Positions 47,001 through 55,484 of a stretch of 64,000 nucleotides of DNA are shown here, one piece after another. Under the pieces are notes generated by a model that saw nothing but the letters and a program-made list of their open reading frames with translations, did not search any database and was not told the DNA's origin. The translations under genes were made by a program, and so were the position numbers. The DNA is from Neospora caninum Liverpool (taxonomy: Eukaryota > Apicomplexa > Conoidasida > Eucoccidiorida > Sarcocystidae): contig NC_018386.1 of NCBI RefSeq assembly GCF_000208865.1, positions 1,116,001 to 1,180,000 on the forward strand, written 5' to 3'. Within the stretch, counting starts at the first letter, position 1; every line of letters begins with the position of its first letter.

Positions 47001-50000
47001 GTCGCGTTCCCCTCTCAGCAGCCATCCGAGGGAGACGGCGGGCAAGAGCGAAGCGCGCGGCCGGGAAGCGAGCGAGAAAGGGACGTATCTGTCTCTTTCG
47101 AAAGGCCGGCGAATCGATGGAGCAAGACTTGCGAACATGGGCTTAACGGCCACATACCGTCCGCGGAGCCCCAGAAACCCGTTCGCTGCGTTGCCAGCTC
47201 GGAGCGGTACCCGGGCACAGGGCCTCCGCCGGCGCCTGAGGCGTCGCTGTCCGACTCGGTCTTTCGTGGCTCTTCGTCCCGGCGCTATGAGTTGCTGCCT
47301 GTCCACGTCACGCCTCACCATCCTTCCTTTGCGTCGTGTACTTCCGGGAGGCCTCGAGACGCGTCGTTGCCAAAAGCTCCGACGTCCCCGGCGTTTCCGG
47401 CCGTTCGAATTCTGCGCCTCAAGAAAGATAGTCGGTCCCCATCGTTAGAGAAAGCAGAGGCGACACGTGTCAGGGACAGGCGCGAGCAAGACGAACACCG
47501 CGGCCTCGCCTCCGGAGGCCCGACGGTTGCGGCCTCGCACCGATGGAGAGAGCGAAGAGACTCCGCGGCGCGTGTCCCGCCTGGACCCTCGCTGCGGCAT
47601 CCGCAAGCGGTCAGCGCCGCACTGGTTCAGAATCCCGTTTCGCCCTCGGTCCAAGGACGCAGGGGGGCGGAGCCGCGAGCGAACGCCGAGCGAGACGCAG
47701 GCTGCGAGAAAGATGGCGGCGACTCTGAGAAACGGCGAGTGACCGGCTTCCGCGGAGAGGTGGAGACGCGCGAGAAAGCAGTCAGTGAGATGCCGGTGAA
47801 GAACGGGGAACAGAAGGCTGACACTGGCTCTCGAGAACCGCCTCTTGGAACGGCGACAGGCTCGTCTGACTCCCGCGCCTGCCCGAGCCCAGGGCCTTCT
47901 GTGTGCGTGGCGTCTTCTGTCTCTGCGTCCGTCTCGCCTTTGCCCTCGACGCCACTCTCGAGCGTTGAGTCGCCCCGCTCCGTCGACCAGGCGGCTGGCT
48001 CCGTTGGTGTCCGAGCTGCCGAGAAGGCTGCCCCGGGGGAACCAGGTGCCACAGAGAGACAAGAGAGACAAGCGAGTCAGACGGCCGGAACGCAGAGGGA
48101 AGCCGAGCGGAGCGGGCGAGGACTGACCTCGAGAGATCACCGAAAGGCCGAGGGCTCGGCACCGCTTCCAGCAACGGTGGGTCTCCTGCCACTGGCTCTC
48201 ACCGAAATGAAAAGCAGAAATCAGCAAGTGGACGCGCCGCCCGCGCCTGCGACTGGAGACATCTCCGCCGGCGGCGCGGCGACGGGGCAGGGCCGGAGGA
48301 GCCGCTGGGGGATAGCGCGGGCGCGCGGGTCGTCCGCGCAGGCCCCAGAGAGCGAGACGGCGGGAGACGGAGGAGGCACGGGCAGTGTCCAGGGCGGAGG
48401 CGAGCACCTTTCCTCTCGGAGTGTCGACGGCGACGCGACTTGCTCCGAAGCGACTGCCGTGCGAGAGAGCCCGAGAGCGGACCAGGTCAAGAGCGTCGGC
48501 GAGAGGACCGGAGGGGACACAGCGGGGGGAGCCGCGAAGGACGCAGAGTCTGGCGACTCTAACGCGACACCGGCAACGTCGCGTAGTCGTGCTTCCGGAG
48601 AGGACGCGATCGACACGGAGACCGCGCGGAGTCCCGTGGATGGGGAGGGCAGAAGAAGTTGGGAGTCGCCTACTTGGTCAGCGAATGAAGACCAGGAGGC
48701 GCAGAAGGGAGACGACGGAGCAGTGGAAGGCCTGGCGCTCTCTCGGGCGGCGGAAGTGCCTTCACGGGACGGAGCCGTCCCGGGATCCACCAAGGACGGA
48801 GAAGTGCGTGCAAACGGAGAGGACGAATGCACCGAAGCTGAAGAGAAAAAGGGGCAGAGACCGGTGGACAGCAGAGAAGCCGACGGGGGCGAAGCGGCGT
48901 CTCAGTCCGAGCGAGAGGGACGAAAGCTGCTGGACCAAGAAAGAACGACCGCCTCCTTTCTCCCGTGCTCTTCACCTTCGCCGCCGTCCCCGAGTCCGGA
49001 TCCGTCTTCCGGTTCGTCCTCCGTGCGTCACCCCTCGCAGGGCGAAGCAGCTGGGAATAAGCCGAGGTCGCTGTCTCTGTCTCCTCACGCTCATGCAACG
49101 CCTGCGCTTGCCTCTTCGCCTCCGTTGTCTCCGCCGCTCTCGCCGTCTGCGTTTGGGTCTTCGTCCTCGGTTTCCGATTCGACCGCGGCTTCGCTCTCTC
49201 GGACGCGGTCGATTGAGGCCCCGCCTGCGCAGGAGTCATCGGACGCCGATACCAGTGTGGGGAGCGATGCAGTTGACGAGGGGGTGCGCCCGGTGTTTGC
49301 GGGTGCTCCCCCCAAGAAGGGAGGGACAGCGCCCGTGAGATCACATGTTGCTGAGAAGCCCAGCGCGAAGATCGTGAATCTTCCTGCCTTGGCTGCAAGA
49401 GACGCCGCGCAAGGTCGGTCGCCTGGAGAGGCCAACTCCTCCTCAGAGAAAGACAGCTCGCCGAGATCGGTGTTCCCTTGGCGTGCCTTCCAGTCGCCTG
49501 TCGTGTTCTTTGCGGCCTCGCCGGCGTCTGGAGGCCCTCGCGGTCGCGGCGAGAGCGCGGAAATGGCGCCCGCTCCCGAGAGACAACAACGCGAAGTGCA
49601 GGGCGAGGAGACAGGCGACGCGACCGGCCCCCGCAGGGCCGGCGCGCCCAGAGGCCAGAAGCGCGAGACGAAGTCGGGAGTCCAGACGGCGAGTCCTGCG
49701 CGGAAGAGAAAGAAGCCCCGGCGCCTGTCTTCCCTGTCAGCCTCTGAGTCGCTTCCAGAATCGCCAGGCCAGGGGCAAGCAGTCGCCCGGCCTTCTGGAC
49801 CTGCGGCGGGGCCGTCGAAACTTGCGGCTCCACAGTCTAGGCCTGCCGAACAGGCAACGGAACAGCGAGAGACAGAAGTGCCAGAGCGTTCAGCGAGTCG
49901 ACGAGACGGTCCTGCGGAATCGGTTCTCGCAACTCCACAGCCTGCTCGCCCCTCTTGTTCGTCAGAACCCGCGTCTGCTGCGCCTGCCTCAAACAAGCAT

Positions 50001-53000
50001 TTGAAACGAAACCCCGAAAATGTCGTTGAGGCTGTCCCTTCTCCGGCCCCTCCCCAGGATAGACTTCCCAGCCAACCGAGCCATCACCATCCCCCTTCGT
50101 CGCTTTCCGCTTGTTCCCCTTCTGCGTCTGCCTCTCCAGCATCCCCGAAATCGACCTCCTCTTCGGGAGCTTCCGCCTGTTCGACACCGGGGACATCTCC
50201 CGCTTCTTCGTCTTCATCTTTGGCATCGTCCGCCTGTTCGACACCTGCGACATCTCCCGCTTCTTCGTCTTCATCTTTGGCATCGTCCGCCTGTTCGACA
50301 CCTGCGACATCTCCCGCTTCTTCGTCTTCATCTTTGGCATCGTCCGCCTGTTCGACACCTGCGACATCTCCGGCTTCTTCGTCTTCATCTTTGGCATCGT
50401 CCGCCTGTTCGACACCTGCGACATCTCCCGCTTCTTCGTCTTCATCTTTGGCATCGTCCGCCTGTTCGACACCTGCGACATCTCCCGCTTCTTCGTCTTC
50501 ATCTTTGGCATCGTCCGCCTGTTCGACACCTGCGACATCTCCGGCTTCTTCGTCTTCATCTTTGGCATCGTCCGCCTGTTCGACACCTGCGACATCTCCC
50601 GCTTCTTCGTCTTCATCTTTGGCATCGTCCGCCTGTTCGACACCTGCGACATCTCCCGCTTCTTCGTCTTCATCTTCATCATCTTCCTCTTCGTCCTCTT
50701 CTTCGACGCCATCATCGCCTGGGGCATCTTCTTCTTCGGCTGCGGTCTCTTTGCCGGCGTCTTCTTCCCAGGCTTCGAGCTGGGCGGGGAGGGGTCGGGA
50801 CGAAGAGACAGCGAGCGGGGCGTCGGGCGGCTCTGTGCCCGGCTCCGCACCTGCTCTAGCCGTGTCGGAGCAGCCGCGGACGACGCCGGCTGCGGCCTCT
50901 GCGAGACTGGATGCTCTGAGGCGAAGCATTTGCTCGGGGAAAATGAAGGATTTCCAACAGCAGAGAGGCAATCTCGCGCTGGCTTCCACTCGCACGCGCC
51001 CGGCTGACGCAGCGGAGGCCAAGGAGAAAGACACGAAAGGCCGCACTCGGGACGAAGCCGTGGAGGCTTCTAGAGACTCGAGACCGTATTCAGCGTCGGT
51101 CCCGCGGCCTGTCATGGTTCATGGGGGATGGGAGAGTTGGAAGAAGTCTGTGAGTCCTCGCAGAAGACGAAGCAGCGAGGAAGGCGGAGCGCAAGAAGGA
51201 AGAGACTCCGAAGGCACAGATGCCCGGACAGGGCGCCCCACGCGCCCCTCCGCCTCCCAGAGTCCAACAGACAGGCGGAACGCCGGCGAAAAGGAGAGGA
51301 AACAGCGGCAGACAGGCAACAGCCCGACGAAGGACAGGAGGGAAGGGAAACGACGAGAGAGTTCAGGGAACGCGACACCCCAGGCGGCGTCCCAGCCGCC
51401 GTCGACGCCCGACGGAGGCCGGAGAAGATCGGAGCGTCTCTTGGCATTAGTGGCCTTGAAGAAAAACCAAACCTCACTGGTCCCTCCACCGACGGTGCAA
51501 GGAAACAGCCCCGCTGGCACTCAGTCTCCCGCCTCTGCCTCTTCTGTCTCTTCTTGTGCCTCTTCTATCGCTCTCCCTTCTTCTGTCTCTTCTTCTGCCT
51601 CTTCTATCGCTCTCCCTTCTTCTGTCTCTTCTTCTGCTGCCTCCGCACCATCCGGTGGCCCTCGTCCGCTCTCTTCGTCGGTCTGTTCTTCCAGTCTGCC
51701 TGCATCTTCTCTCCGTGTGTCGTCTCCTCTCTCTTCCTCTGCGCCTGTCGCGTCGGAGGCGCCGCTTCCATCTCCGGCTCCTCCAACTGCTGTCTCTGCT
51801 GTCTCTTTGCCTGCGGGCGGGGCTTCATCGGCGCCTCGTCCTTCCTCGAAGAGCGCTCCCCTCGGCCCTTCTGGCGGACTGTCTCGTGTGCCTTCCGACA
51901 ACTCCCCGACTCTGCCGGCGCCGCGGACCGGAAGTTCCTCCGCCGTCGCTCGCGTGTCCCAGGTGGTTTCCCAGCAGGCGTTGACTGTCCAGGAGGCGAA
52001 AAATGCGTTCTCTCGGCCGTCGTCCGGAGCGTCAGCGACTCCTCCGGCGACGGTTCTCTCTCAGACCAAACTGAAGGTTATCAGCTACTTAGTGTCAGCC
52101 GGTGGCCTGGCGTCATCTGCGTCTTTCACGTCTGCGTTCGCGCAGTCCGATCGCGACTTTCGAAGAGCCACCAGATGTTGGCCGCAGGTGGATGAGTCGC
52201 TGCTAATTCACCTGCAAGACGAAGACAAAGACAACCCTCCGAGAAGTCGCTCCGCGTCCCCGCGTTCTTCGGACCCTCCGCCTCACGACCGCGGAGAGAA
52301 GGCCTCCCGAGCTGTACAGCAGACGGACGCCGAGAGATCCGCCCCAAGCCTGAACGGTCTGCTGCGAGAGGGAGAAGCGCGGACGGCAACCGCACAAGGA
52401 AATGAGGAAGCACGCGTAGGGGCGTCGCTGGATGCGAAGTCTCACGGCCCCCCGCGGACGGCATCCAGGCCTCCTCGCGCTGGGGCCGCCTTCTCCGCTC
52501 CCGTCGACTCGCCCAAGTCCCTCGCTGGCTCGCCGCCTCCAGGGAGTTCCGCGCAAAGGCGAAACACGCGGGAGGCCGAGGGCGAGGGGAGGATCGAAGG
52601 GCCGGAGAAGAGCGCCGCGCCGCGCGATATCTCTCACAGCAGCAGTAGCAAGGCCAGCACTCACTCGCGCGGCGAAGTCCCCGACAGACCTGCGGGTGAG
52701 TCTCGAGGGAAAGCGGTAGCGCGCGACCAGGAGGGGGGAGGTGCCGAACCTCCGCAGGTTGACACGAACAGACATTCCGTCGGCGCGAGTCCATCGGCGC
52801 AGGGCGCTTCCCAGGGTTCACCTGTTAGGTTTACAGCCTCGACTGCGGCAGGCGCAGTGCCGGGACGCGGCCAAGAGACAACCCAGAGCCTGCCGTCCAC
52901 GACAGGTTCTGCGAGTCAAGACTGCACACCCCCCGAAGAGCCTCGCGCGCTCGCTGGGCTCGCTCCGGCGGAGGCCAGCCCGTCGGGGACACATCAGCGC

Positions 53001-55241
53001 CTCGAGCCGCGGAGCGCGGGCGCCGGCGCTCCGCAGAAGCCCGAGCGCGAGACAGGTCGGAGTGCTTCTGCTCCCACCTCGCACGCTCAGGTGATCACAC
53101 GTGTCCTCTGGGAGCGGCCAGGACTCACGGGCGTCTCAGAGGCTCATCCGGCTGGCGGCGCTGGTGGGACAGCGTCTGCTGTCTCGTGTCCAGCGACGGG
53201 CGGTGCGCGTCCTGCGTCGCCAGCGAGTCGTCGCACGCTGGCGCCTCCGCCCTCTGGAGCGCTCACGGCGAAACGCGGCGCGGGACTCGCGCCTTCCAAA
53301 GTGTCTCCTGCAGTTTCTCCCTCTTCGCCCGCGCTTTCTGGGGCTTCCGGACCCGCCGAAGAGCTGCTGCGGCTGCTGCATGCATGCGAGCAGGAGGTGG
53401 CGAAGGCGCGGGTTCACGAAGCCCGTCTGCGCTCGCAACACGCTGCGGCGTTGATGCGAAGCAAAATGCTGTTTCTGGAGTTTCAGCGGAGTCAAAGTGA
53501 GGTGCACAGTTACCACCAGGAACGGCTGGCTGCGGCGCGCCGCCTGGCAGTTGCGGAAAACCAGGCGGCGCTGGCGGCTCAGAACCTCGAGGCCGCGATG
53601 ACCTCAGCAGACACCCACGCTCCCGCGCATGCAGGGACCGGCCAGGCTCGGACTGCGGCTCGGCCTATGGCGCCTCCGGCGCAGTCAAAGGCCGGAGAGA
53701 CAGGAGCCCGAGAAGCCGGTGCGGGCGGTGCGCGGGGGGTGTTGCCTCGCAGAGAGGGAGACGCGGAAGAGGGCGATTCGAGGAAGAGGGGGAGTAGAGG
53801 AGAAGACCAAGGCACAGCTGGAGGGGGTTCGCTCTCGCCATTCCCGGCGGATGCGGCGGTGCGGGCCGAGTCAGGCAGCGGAAGAGAGAACTCGAGGGGG
53901 ATGGCTTCGTCGGGGGTGTTGAGCGGCAACGTGTCCACTAGCGCGAGCGATCCGAGCAAGAGGAAGGGCGCGGAGCGGGATGCGTCGCCGCAGCAGACGG
54001 GAAGGAAACGGGCGGCGAGTCGTGAGAGCGAGGTCGAGAGCTCAGCGGGCGATGCGGCAGACGACGAAGGCGCGCAGACGCGAAGGAAAAAGGGGAAGAC
54101 TAAGGACAGCGAGAGTCGCCAGAGAGAGCGCAGATACTTCGAAACTTGCCTAGATCAAGAAGACGCGGGAGACACCGCGGGGACAAGGGAGGAGACGGAG
54201 ACAGGAGATGGACAGACCGGCCAGCCAGAGGAGAGAGGCGCCGAGGGGGAAGGCAACCTAGACCAGGTGAAGACCGTGGGAGAGGACGTGCGCCGAGACG
54301 GCAACCAAAGGGACTTCGCAGGTTCGCGCGAAGACGTCCTCCTCGTGTTCTTCGATGGAGACGGACAGGTGCGAGACCGCGATTCTCCCAAGTCCTTCGA
54401 GGAAGCGGAAGCAGTTTCTGCGAGCTCGGCAGGGAAAGGCGCTGGCGGCGCGCCGCAGGCGAAAGCACGCACGGCTAAGCAGAGCCCCGGGTCTCCTTGC
54501 GCAGCAGTGACGAGCGGCTCGGCAAGGCGCCAGCGGGCATCGGAAGGAAGCGAGACGTGTGGCAAGCGCGCTGTGCTCTCTGCGGGCGCTTCCCTGGGGA
54601 AGGCGGGAGAAGCCGCCCGGCGCGCAGGAGACGCGGCGCGAGACGGACGAGACGCGGAGCGAGACCAACGAGGAAGGAGCTCGGCAGGTGGGTCGTGTTG
54701 CAGTTTGCCAGCAGGGGAACCACTGGCGAGAGAAGGCTCGGAGGTGGGGACAGTGACGAGAGGCTCTCAGGGCTCTGTGTGGTTTCTGGAGGCCGTGTCA
54801 CTTGTGTGCGTTGTGTCTCCTTTAGGGACGGAGAGCAGGCCTTCGCCCACGAACGCCCATATCTACGTCTCTGTCCTGAAGGACTTGGGTTGCCGTGTGT
54901 CCTTGGAGGCTGGATGCGAGGCCCGCGGAGAAAGTCGCGACGAGCAGCGGAAGGAGTCCAGCGGTTCGGCGGAGGAAGCGAAAGAGAGGGCGAGTCGCGA
55001 GAGAACTGCGTCGAGCGCTGGCGTCGTTGTGGCGTCGGCTAGGGATAGAAAAGAAGAAAAAGAGAGGCAGGTTAGACACCGATGGGCAGAGAAGAAGAAA
55101 GAGAGAGAGGCAGCAAACAGGCAGAGCGCGACGAGCCTCGTGGACAAATTCCACGGAGACAACTGTTTGCGACCGATTTGCTACTACGCCCTCAACGGCG
55201 CCTGTCTGGATCCGAATTGTCCAAACATCCACTTGAGTTGA
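44019..55241 (+). CDS. Giant single-exon disordered protein with C-terminal C3H1 zinc finger
   Basis: An uninterrupted 11.2-kb frame; the first ATG is at 44019, giving 3740 aa. The N-terminus is proline-rich (about 1-130). Most of the rest is low-complexity Ser/Ala/Pro/Glu/Arg sequence. Residues about 2052-2222 are nine 19-aa repeats ([19 protein letters not shown]) followed by poly-Ser. A coiled coil rich in Ala/Arg/Gln spans about 3113-3196 (EELLRLLHACEQEVAKA). The last 20 residues hold C3721-x7-C3729-x4-C3734-x3-H3738 (ICYYALNGACLDPNCPNIH), which has the spacing and flavour of the zf-C3H1 finger of ZFC3H1 and fission-yeast Red1, scaffolds that link the nuclear exosome helicase to poly(A) RNA. 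By analogy I infer a nuclear RNA-decay scaffold; only the finger supports this. A frame-preserving 72-nt candidate intron lies at 54754-54825. Confidence 0.82.
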   Translation: MLSRAEPTRVYPPPPPSTTPLLPLAAPRPYSDFSSFSSWASRVPSRLRQPSGSAFPGPPPPAAPPPPFPAPFLPPFPTLRPPFPAIRPLGRPVPPPPNSRRNRRDKPFPVPNQGRPSGFTRGDNGLGAPPASLLPPSPLPTVVQCVGPPPTETAASGRRRLGTLGAAGPENEACLPRVPGADAALSESRTRGRSLMSAVGVPEGDASHRAATAKGAVNRHDKKPAGTVNGWRRSRSGERLETRDGNGRDASRARPREADDCGNPGARGEARQRPDSFSVRRLACPSASKSRDGDPRHCAYAPDAGDSGRALSQSSVGFPRGQGLSRGDARDVALASSSSSRELRRLSGEGGLCDAVSSPRLLSCFAGRREFSAGPSAGSGEGDLHADLHRGPQGFRPPAAAFYAAGPGDGRAGSRSKGESPCHDAYPRQHPVSFFDRGLEPQGSLRGAYPSWGSADPSPRRRSARASSADDPGETGRRAGDDEAFCWASASLSAAYEKSTHLSSDVSVATWSGDPRFSTLCRAESWSGSANAPATTAARVTSFMPPLGFHAFPAILGAACRTADDDDGETSMVIDDGDGETAMVIEDEEMHAPRLSAESVDASKGTEDQSNFRSLSTSDTLVLESFSPTMRHETVTGRSVNIRGKRQGKKSEQERPPAFSRGSNVTVAAYADLSSAPQTQVCLRSFSEKQQEAQRVTHDREVRLSGSRREDEDGGFCPSGRQADPTGRRDTGSGGRGASTGVSVCLSRLPAGDSGSESGVKGGDASWFEGPEETATTPGSDESGTRSVPRAPCLMATGPAGKGDRREETRAHGEGGEAEPARLSAAREKTAKKRRKSARPEWREEGAETPSAGRVALTAREAQQVRGLPPLLQRFSPEENGRPAAFNASQAARAALDRVEACIQRDAQQRLQASTVLRPGADPGRRGSDGGRDAPGDGPGDRRGAERRGASSSVGAASGRDTEPAPVEKEASGRWEEELTASAPDQRAESHRDRVAFPSQQPSEGDGGQERSARPGSERERDVSVSFERPANRWSKTCEHGLNGHIPSAEPQKPVRCVASSERYPGTGPPPAPEASLSDSVFRGSSSRRYELLPVHVTPHHPSFASCTSGRPRDASLPKAPTSPAFPAVRILRLKKDSRSPSLEKAEATRVRDRREQDEHRGLASGGPTVAASHRWRERRDSAARVPPGPSLRHPQAVSAALVQNPVSPSVQGRRGAEPRANAERDAGCEKDGGDSEKRRVTGFRGEVETREKAVSEMPVKNGEQKADTGSREPPLGTATGSSDSRACPSPGPSVCVASSVSASVSPLPSTPLSSVESPRSVDQAAGSVGVRAAEKAAPGEPGATERQERQASQTAGTQREAERSGRGLTSRDHRKAEGSAPLPATVGLLPLALTEMKSRNQQVDAPPAPATGDISAGGAATGQGRRSRWGIARARGSSAQAPESETAGDGGGTGSVQGGGEHLSSRSVDGDATCSEATAVRESPRADQVKSVGERTGGDTAGGAAKDAESGDSNATPATSRSRASGEDAIDTETARSPVDGEGRRSWESPTWSANEDQEAQKGDDGAVEGLALSRAAEVPSRDGAVPGSTKDGEVRANGEDECTEAEEKKGQRPVDSREADGGEAASQSEREGRKLLDQERTTASFLPCSSPSPPSPSPDPSSGSSSVRHPSQGEAAGNKPRSLSLSPHAHATPALASSPPLSPPLSPSAFGSSSSVSDSTAASLSRTRSIEAPPAQESSDADTSVGSDAVDEGVRPVFAGAPPKKGGTAPVRSHVAEKPSAKIVNLPALAARDAAQGRSPGEANSSSEKDSSPRSVFPWRAFQSPVVFFAASPASGGPRGRGESAEMAPAPERQQREVQGEETGDATGPRRAGAPRGQKRETKSGVQTASPARKRKKPRRLSSLSASESLPESPGQGQAVARPSGPAAGPSKLAAPQSRPAEQATEQRETEVPERSASRRDGPAESVLATPQPARPSCSSEPASAAPASNKHLKRNPENVVEAVPSPAPPQDRLPSQPSHHHPPSSLSACSPSASASPASPKSTSSSGASACSTPGTSPASSSSSLASSACSTPATSPASSSSSLASSACSTPATSPASSSSSLASSACSTPATSPASSSSSLASSACSTPATSPASSSSSLASSACSTPATSPASSSSSLASSACSTPATSPASSSSSLASSACSTPATSPASSSSSLASSACSTPATSPASSSSSSSSSSSSSSSTPSSPGASSSSAAVSLPASSSQASSWAGRGRDEETASGASGGSVPGSAPALAVSEQPRTTPAAASARLDALRRSICSGKMKDFQQQRGNLALASTRTRPADAAEAKEKDTKGRTRDEAVEASRDSRPYSASVPRPVMVHGGWESWKKSVSPRRRRSSEEGGAQEGRDSEGTDARTGRPTRPSASQSPTDRRNAGEKERKQRQTGNSPTKDRREGKRRESSGNATPQAASQPPSTPDGGRRRSERLLALVALKKNQTSLVPPPTVQGNSPAGTQSPASASSVSSCASSIALPSSVSSSASSIALPSSVSSSAASAPSGGPRPLSSSVCSSSLPASSLRVSSPLSSSAPVASEAPLPSPAPPTAVSAVSLPAGGASSAPRPSSKSAPLGPSGGLSRVPSDNSPTLPAPRTGSSSAVARVSQVVSQQALTVQEAKNAFSRPSSGASATPPATVLSQTKLKVISYLVSAGGLASSASFTSAFAQSDRDFRRATRCWPQVDESLLIHLQDEDKDNPPRSRSASPRSSDPPPHDRGEKASRAVQQTDAERSAPSLNGLLREGEARTATAQGNEEARVGASLDAKSHGPPRTASRPPRAGAAFSAPVDSPKSLAGSPPPGSSAQRRNTREAEGEGRIEGPEKSAAPRDISHSSSSKASTHSRGEVPDRPAGESRGKAVARDQEGGGAEPPQVDTNRHSVGASPSAQGASQGSPVRFTASTAAGAVPGRGQETTQSLPSTTGSASQDCTPPEEPRALAGLAPAEASPSGTHQRLEPRSAGAGAPQKPERETGRSASAPTSHAQVITRVLWERPGLTGVSEAHPAGGAGGTASAVSCPATGGARPASPASRRTLAPPPSGALTAKRGAGLAPSKVSPAVSPSSPALSGASGPAEELLRLLHACEQEVAKARVHEARLRSQHAAALMRSKMLFLEFQRSQSEVHSYHQERLAAARRLAVAENQAALAAQNLEAAMTSADTHAPAHAGTGQARTAARPMAPPAQSKAGETGAREAGAGGARGVLPRREGDAEEGDSRKRGSRGEDQGTAGGGSLSPFPADAAVRAESGSGRENSRGMASSGVLSGNVSTSASDPSKRKGAERDASPQQTGRKRAASRESEVESSAGDAADDEGAQTRRKKGKTKDSESRQRERRYFETCLDQEDAGDTAGTREETETGDGQTGQPEERGAEGEGNLDQVKTVGEDVRRDGNQRDFAGSREDVLLVFFDGDGQVRDRDSPKSFEEAEAVSASSAGKGAGGAPQAKARTAKQSPGSPCAAVTSGSARRQRASEGSETCGKRAVLSAGASLGKAGEAARRAGDAARDGRDAERDQRGRSSAGGSCCSLPAGEPLAREGSEVGTVTRGSQGSVWFLEAVSLVCVVSPLGTESRPSPTNAHIYVSVLKDLGCRVSLEAGCEARGESRDEQRKESSGSAEEAKERASRERTASSAGVVVASARDRKEEKERQVRHRWAEKKKEREAANRQSATSLVDKFHGDNCLRPICYYALNGACLDPNCPNIHLS
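50172..50684 (+). repeat. 57-bp tandem repeat, nine copies
   Basis: Nine head-to-tail 57-nt units start at 50172, 50229, 50286, 50343, 50400, 50457, 50514, 50571 and 50628. The first carries GGGG for CTGCG and the last runs into poly-Ser; two inner copies share a CCGGC variant. In frame they code [19 protein letters not shown]. The near-identity of inner copies shows recent homogenisation. Confidence 0.95.
51540..51636 (+). repeat. 39-bp in-frame tandem repeat, about 2.5 copies
   Basis: Units of 39 nt at 51540, 51579 and 51618 (partial) code SSVSSSASSIALP inside the giant protein. Confidence 0.85.
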
Positions 55242-55450
55242 TCAGGCAGGGGCTGAGAGCGAGCGTTAGGCAGAGGAAAAGTATGACACTCGGATATCGC
55301 GGGGTTGCCACCGCGTATACTACTTTCGGTTCTTGAGAGCAACCGCCCGTCATTCCCAGCGGGCGTTGTGAAGCGGGATGTACAGTGAATATGCAAACTG
55401 TAGTCGCCCGACAATCGACAGGGAGGCGACTACGCTTGCATATCTTTTTA

Positions 55451-55484
<34 letters not shown>

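Noticed and set aside
50172..50684. CRISPR-like array
   Set aside because: The units are directly abutting with no unique spacers, lie in frame inside a coding exon, and the genome is eukaryotic.
49837..51115. Two - strand frames of about 340 codons opposite the giant gene's repeat
   Set aside because: The 57-bp repeat lacks stops in these readings. The sense frame is supported by continuity over 11 kb and the terminal zinc finger.
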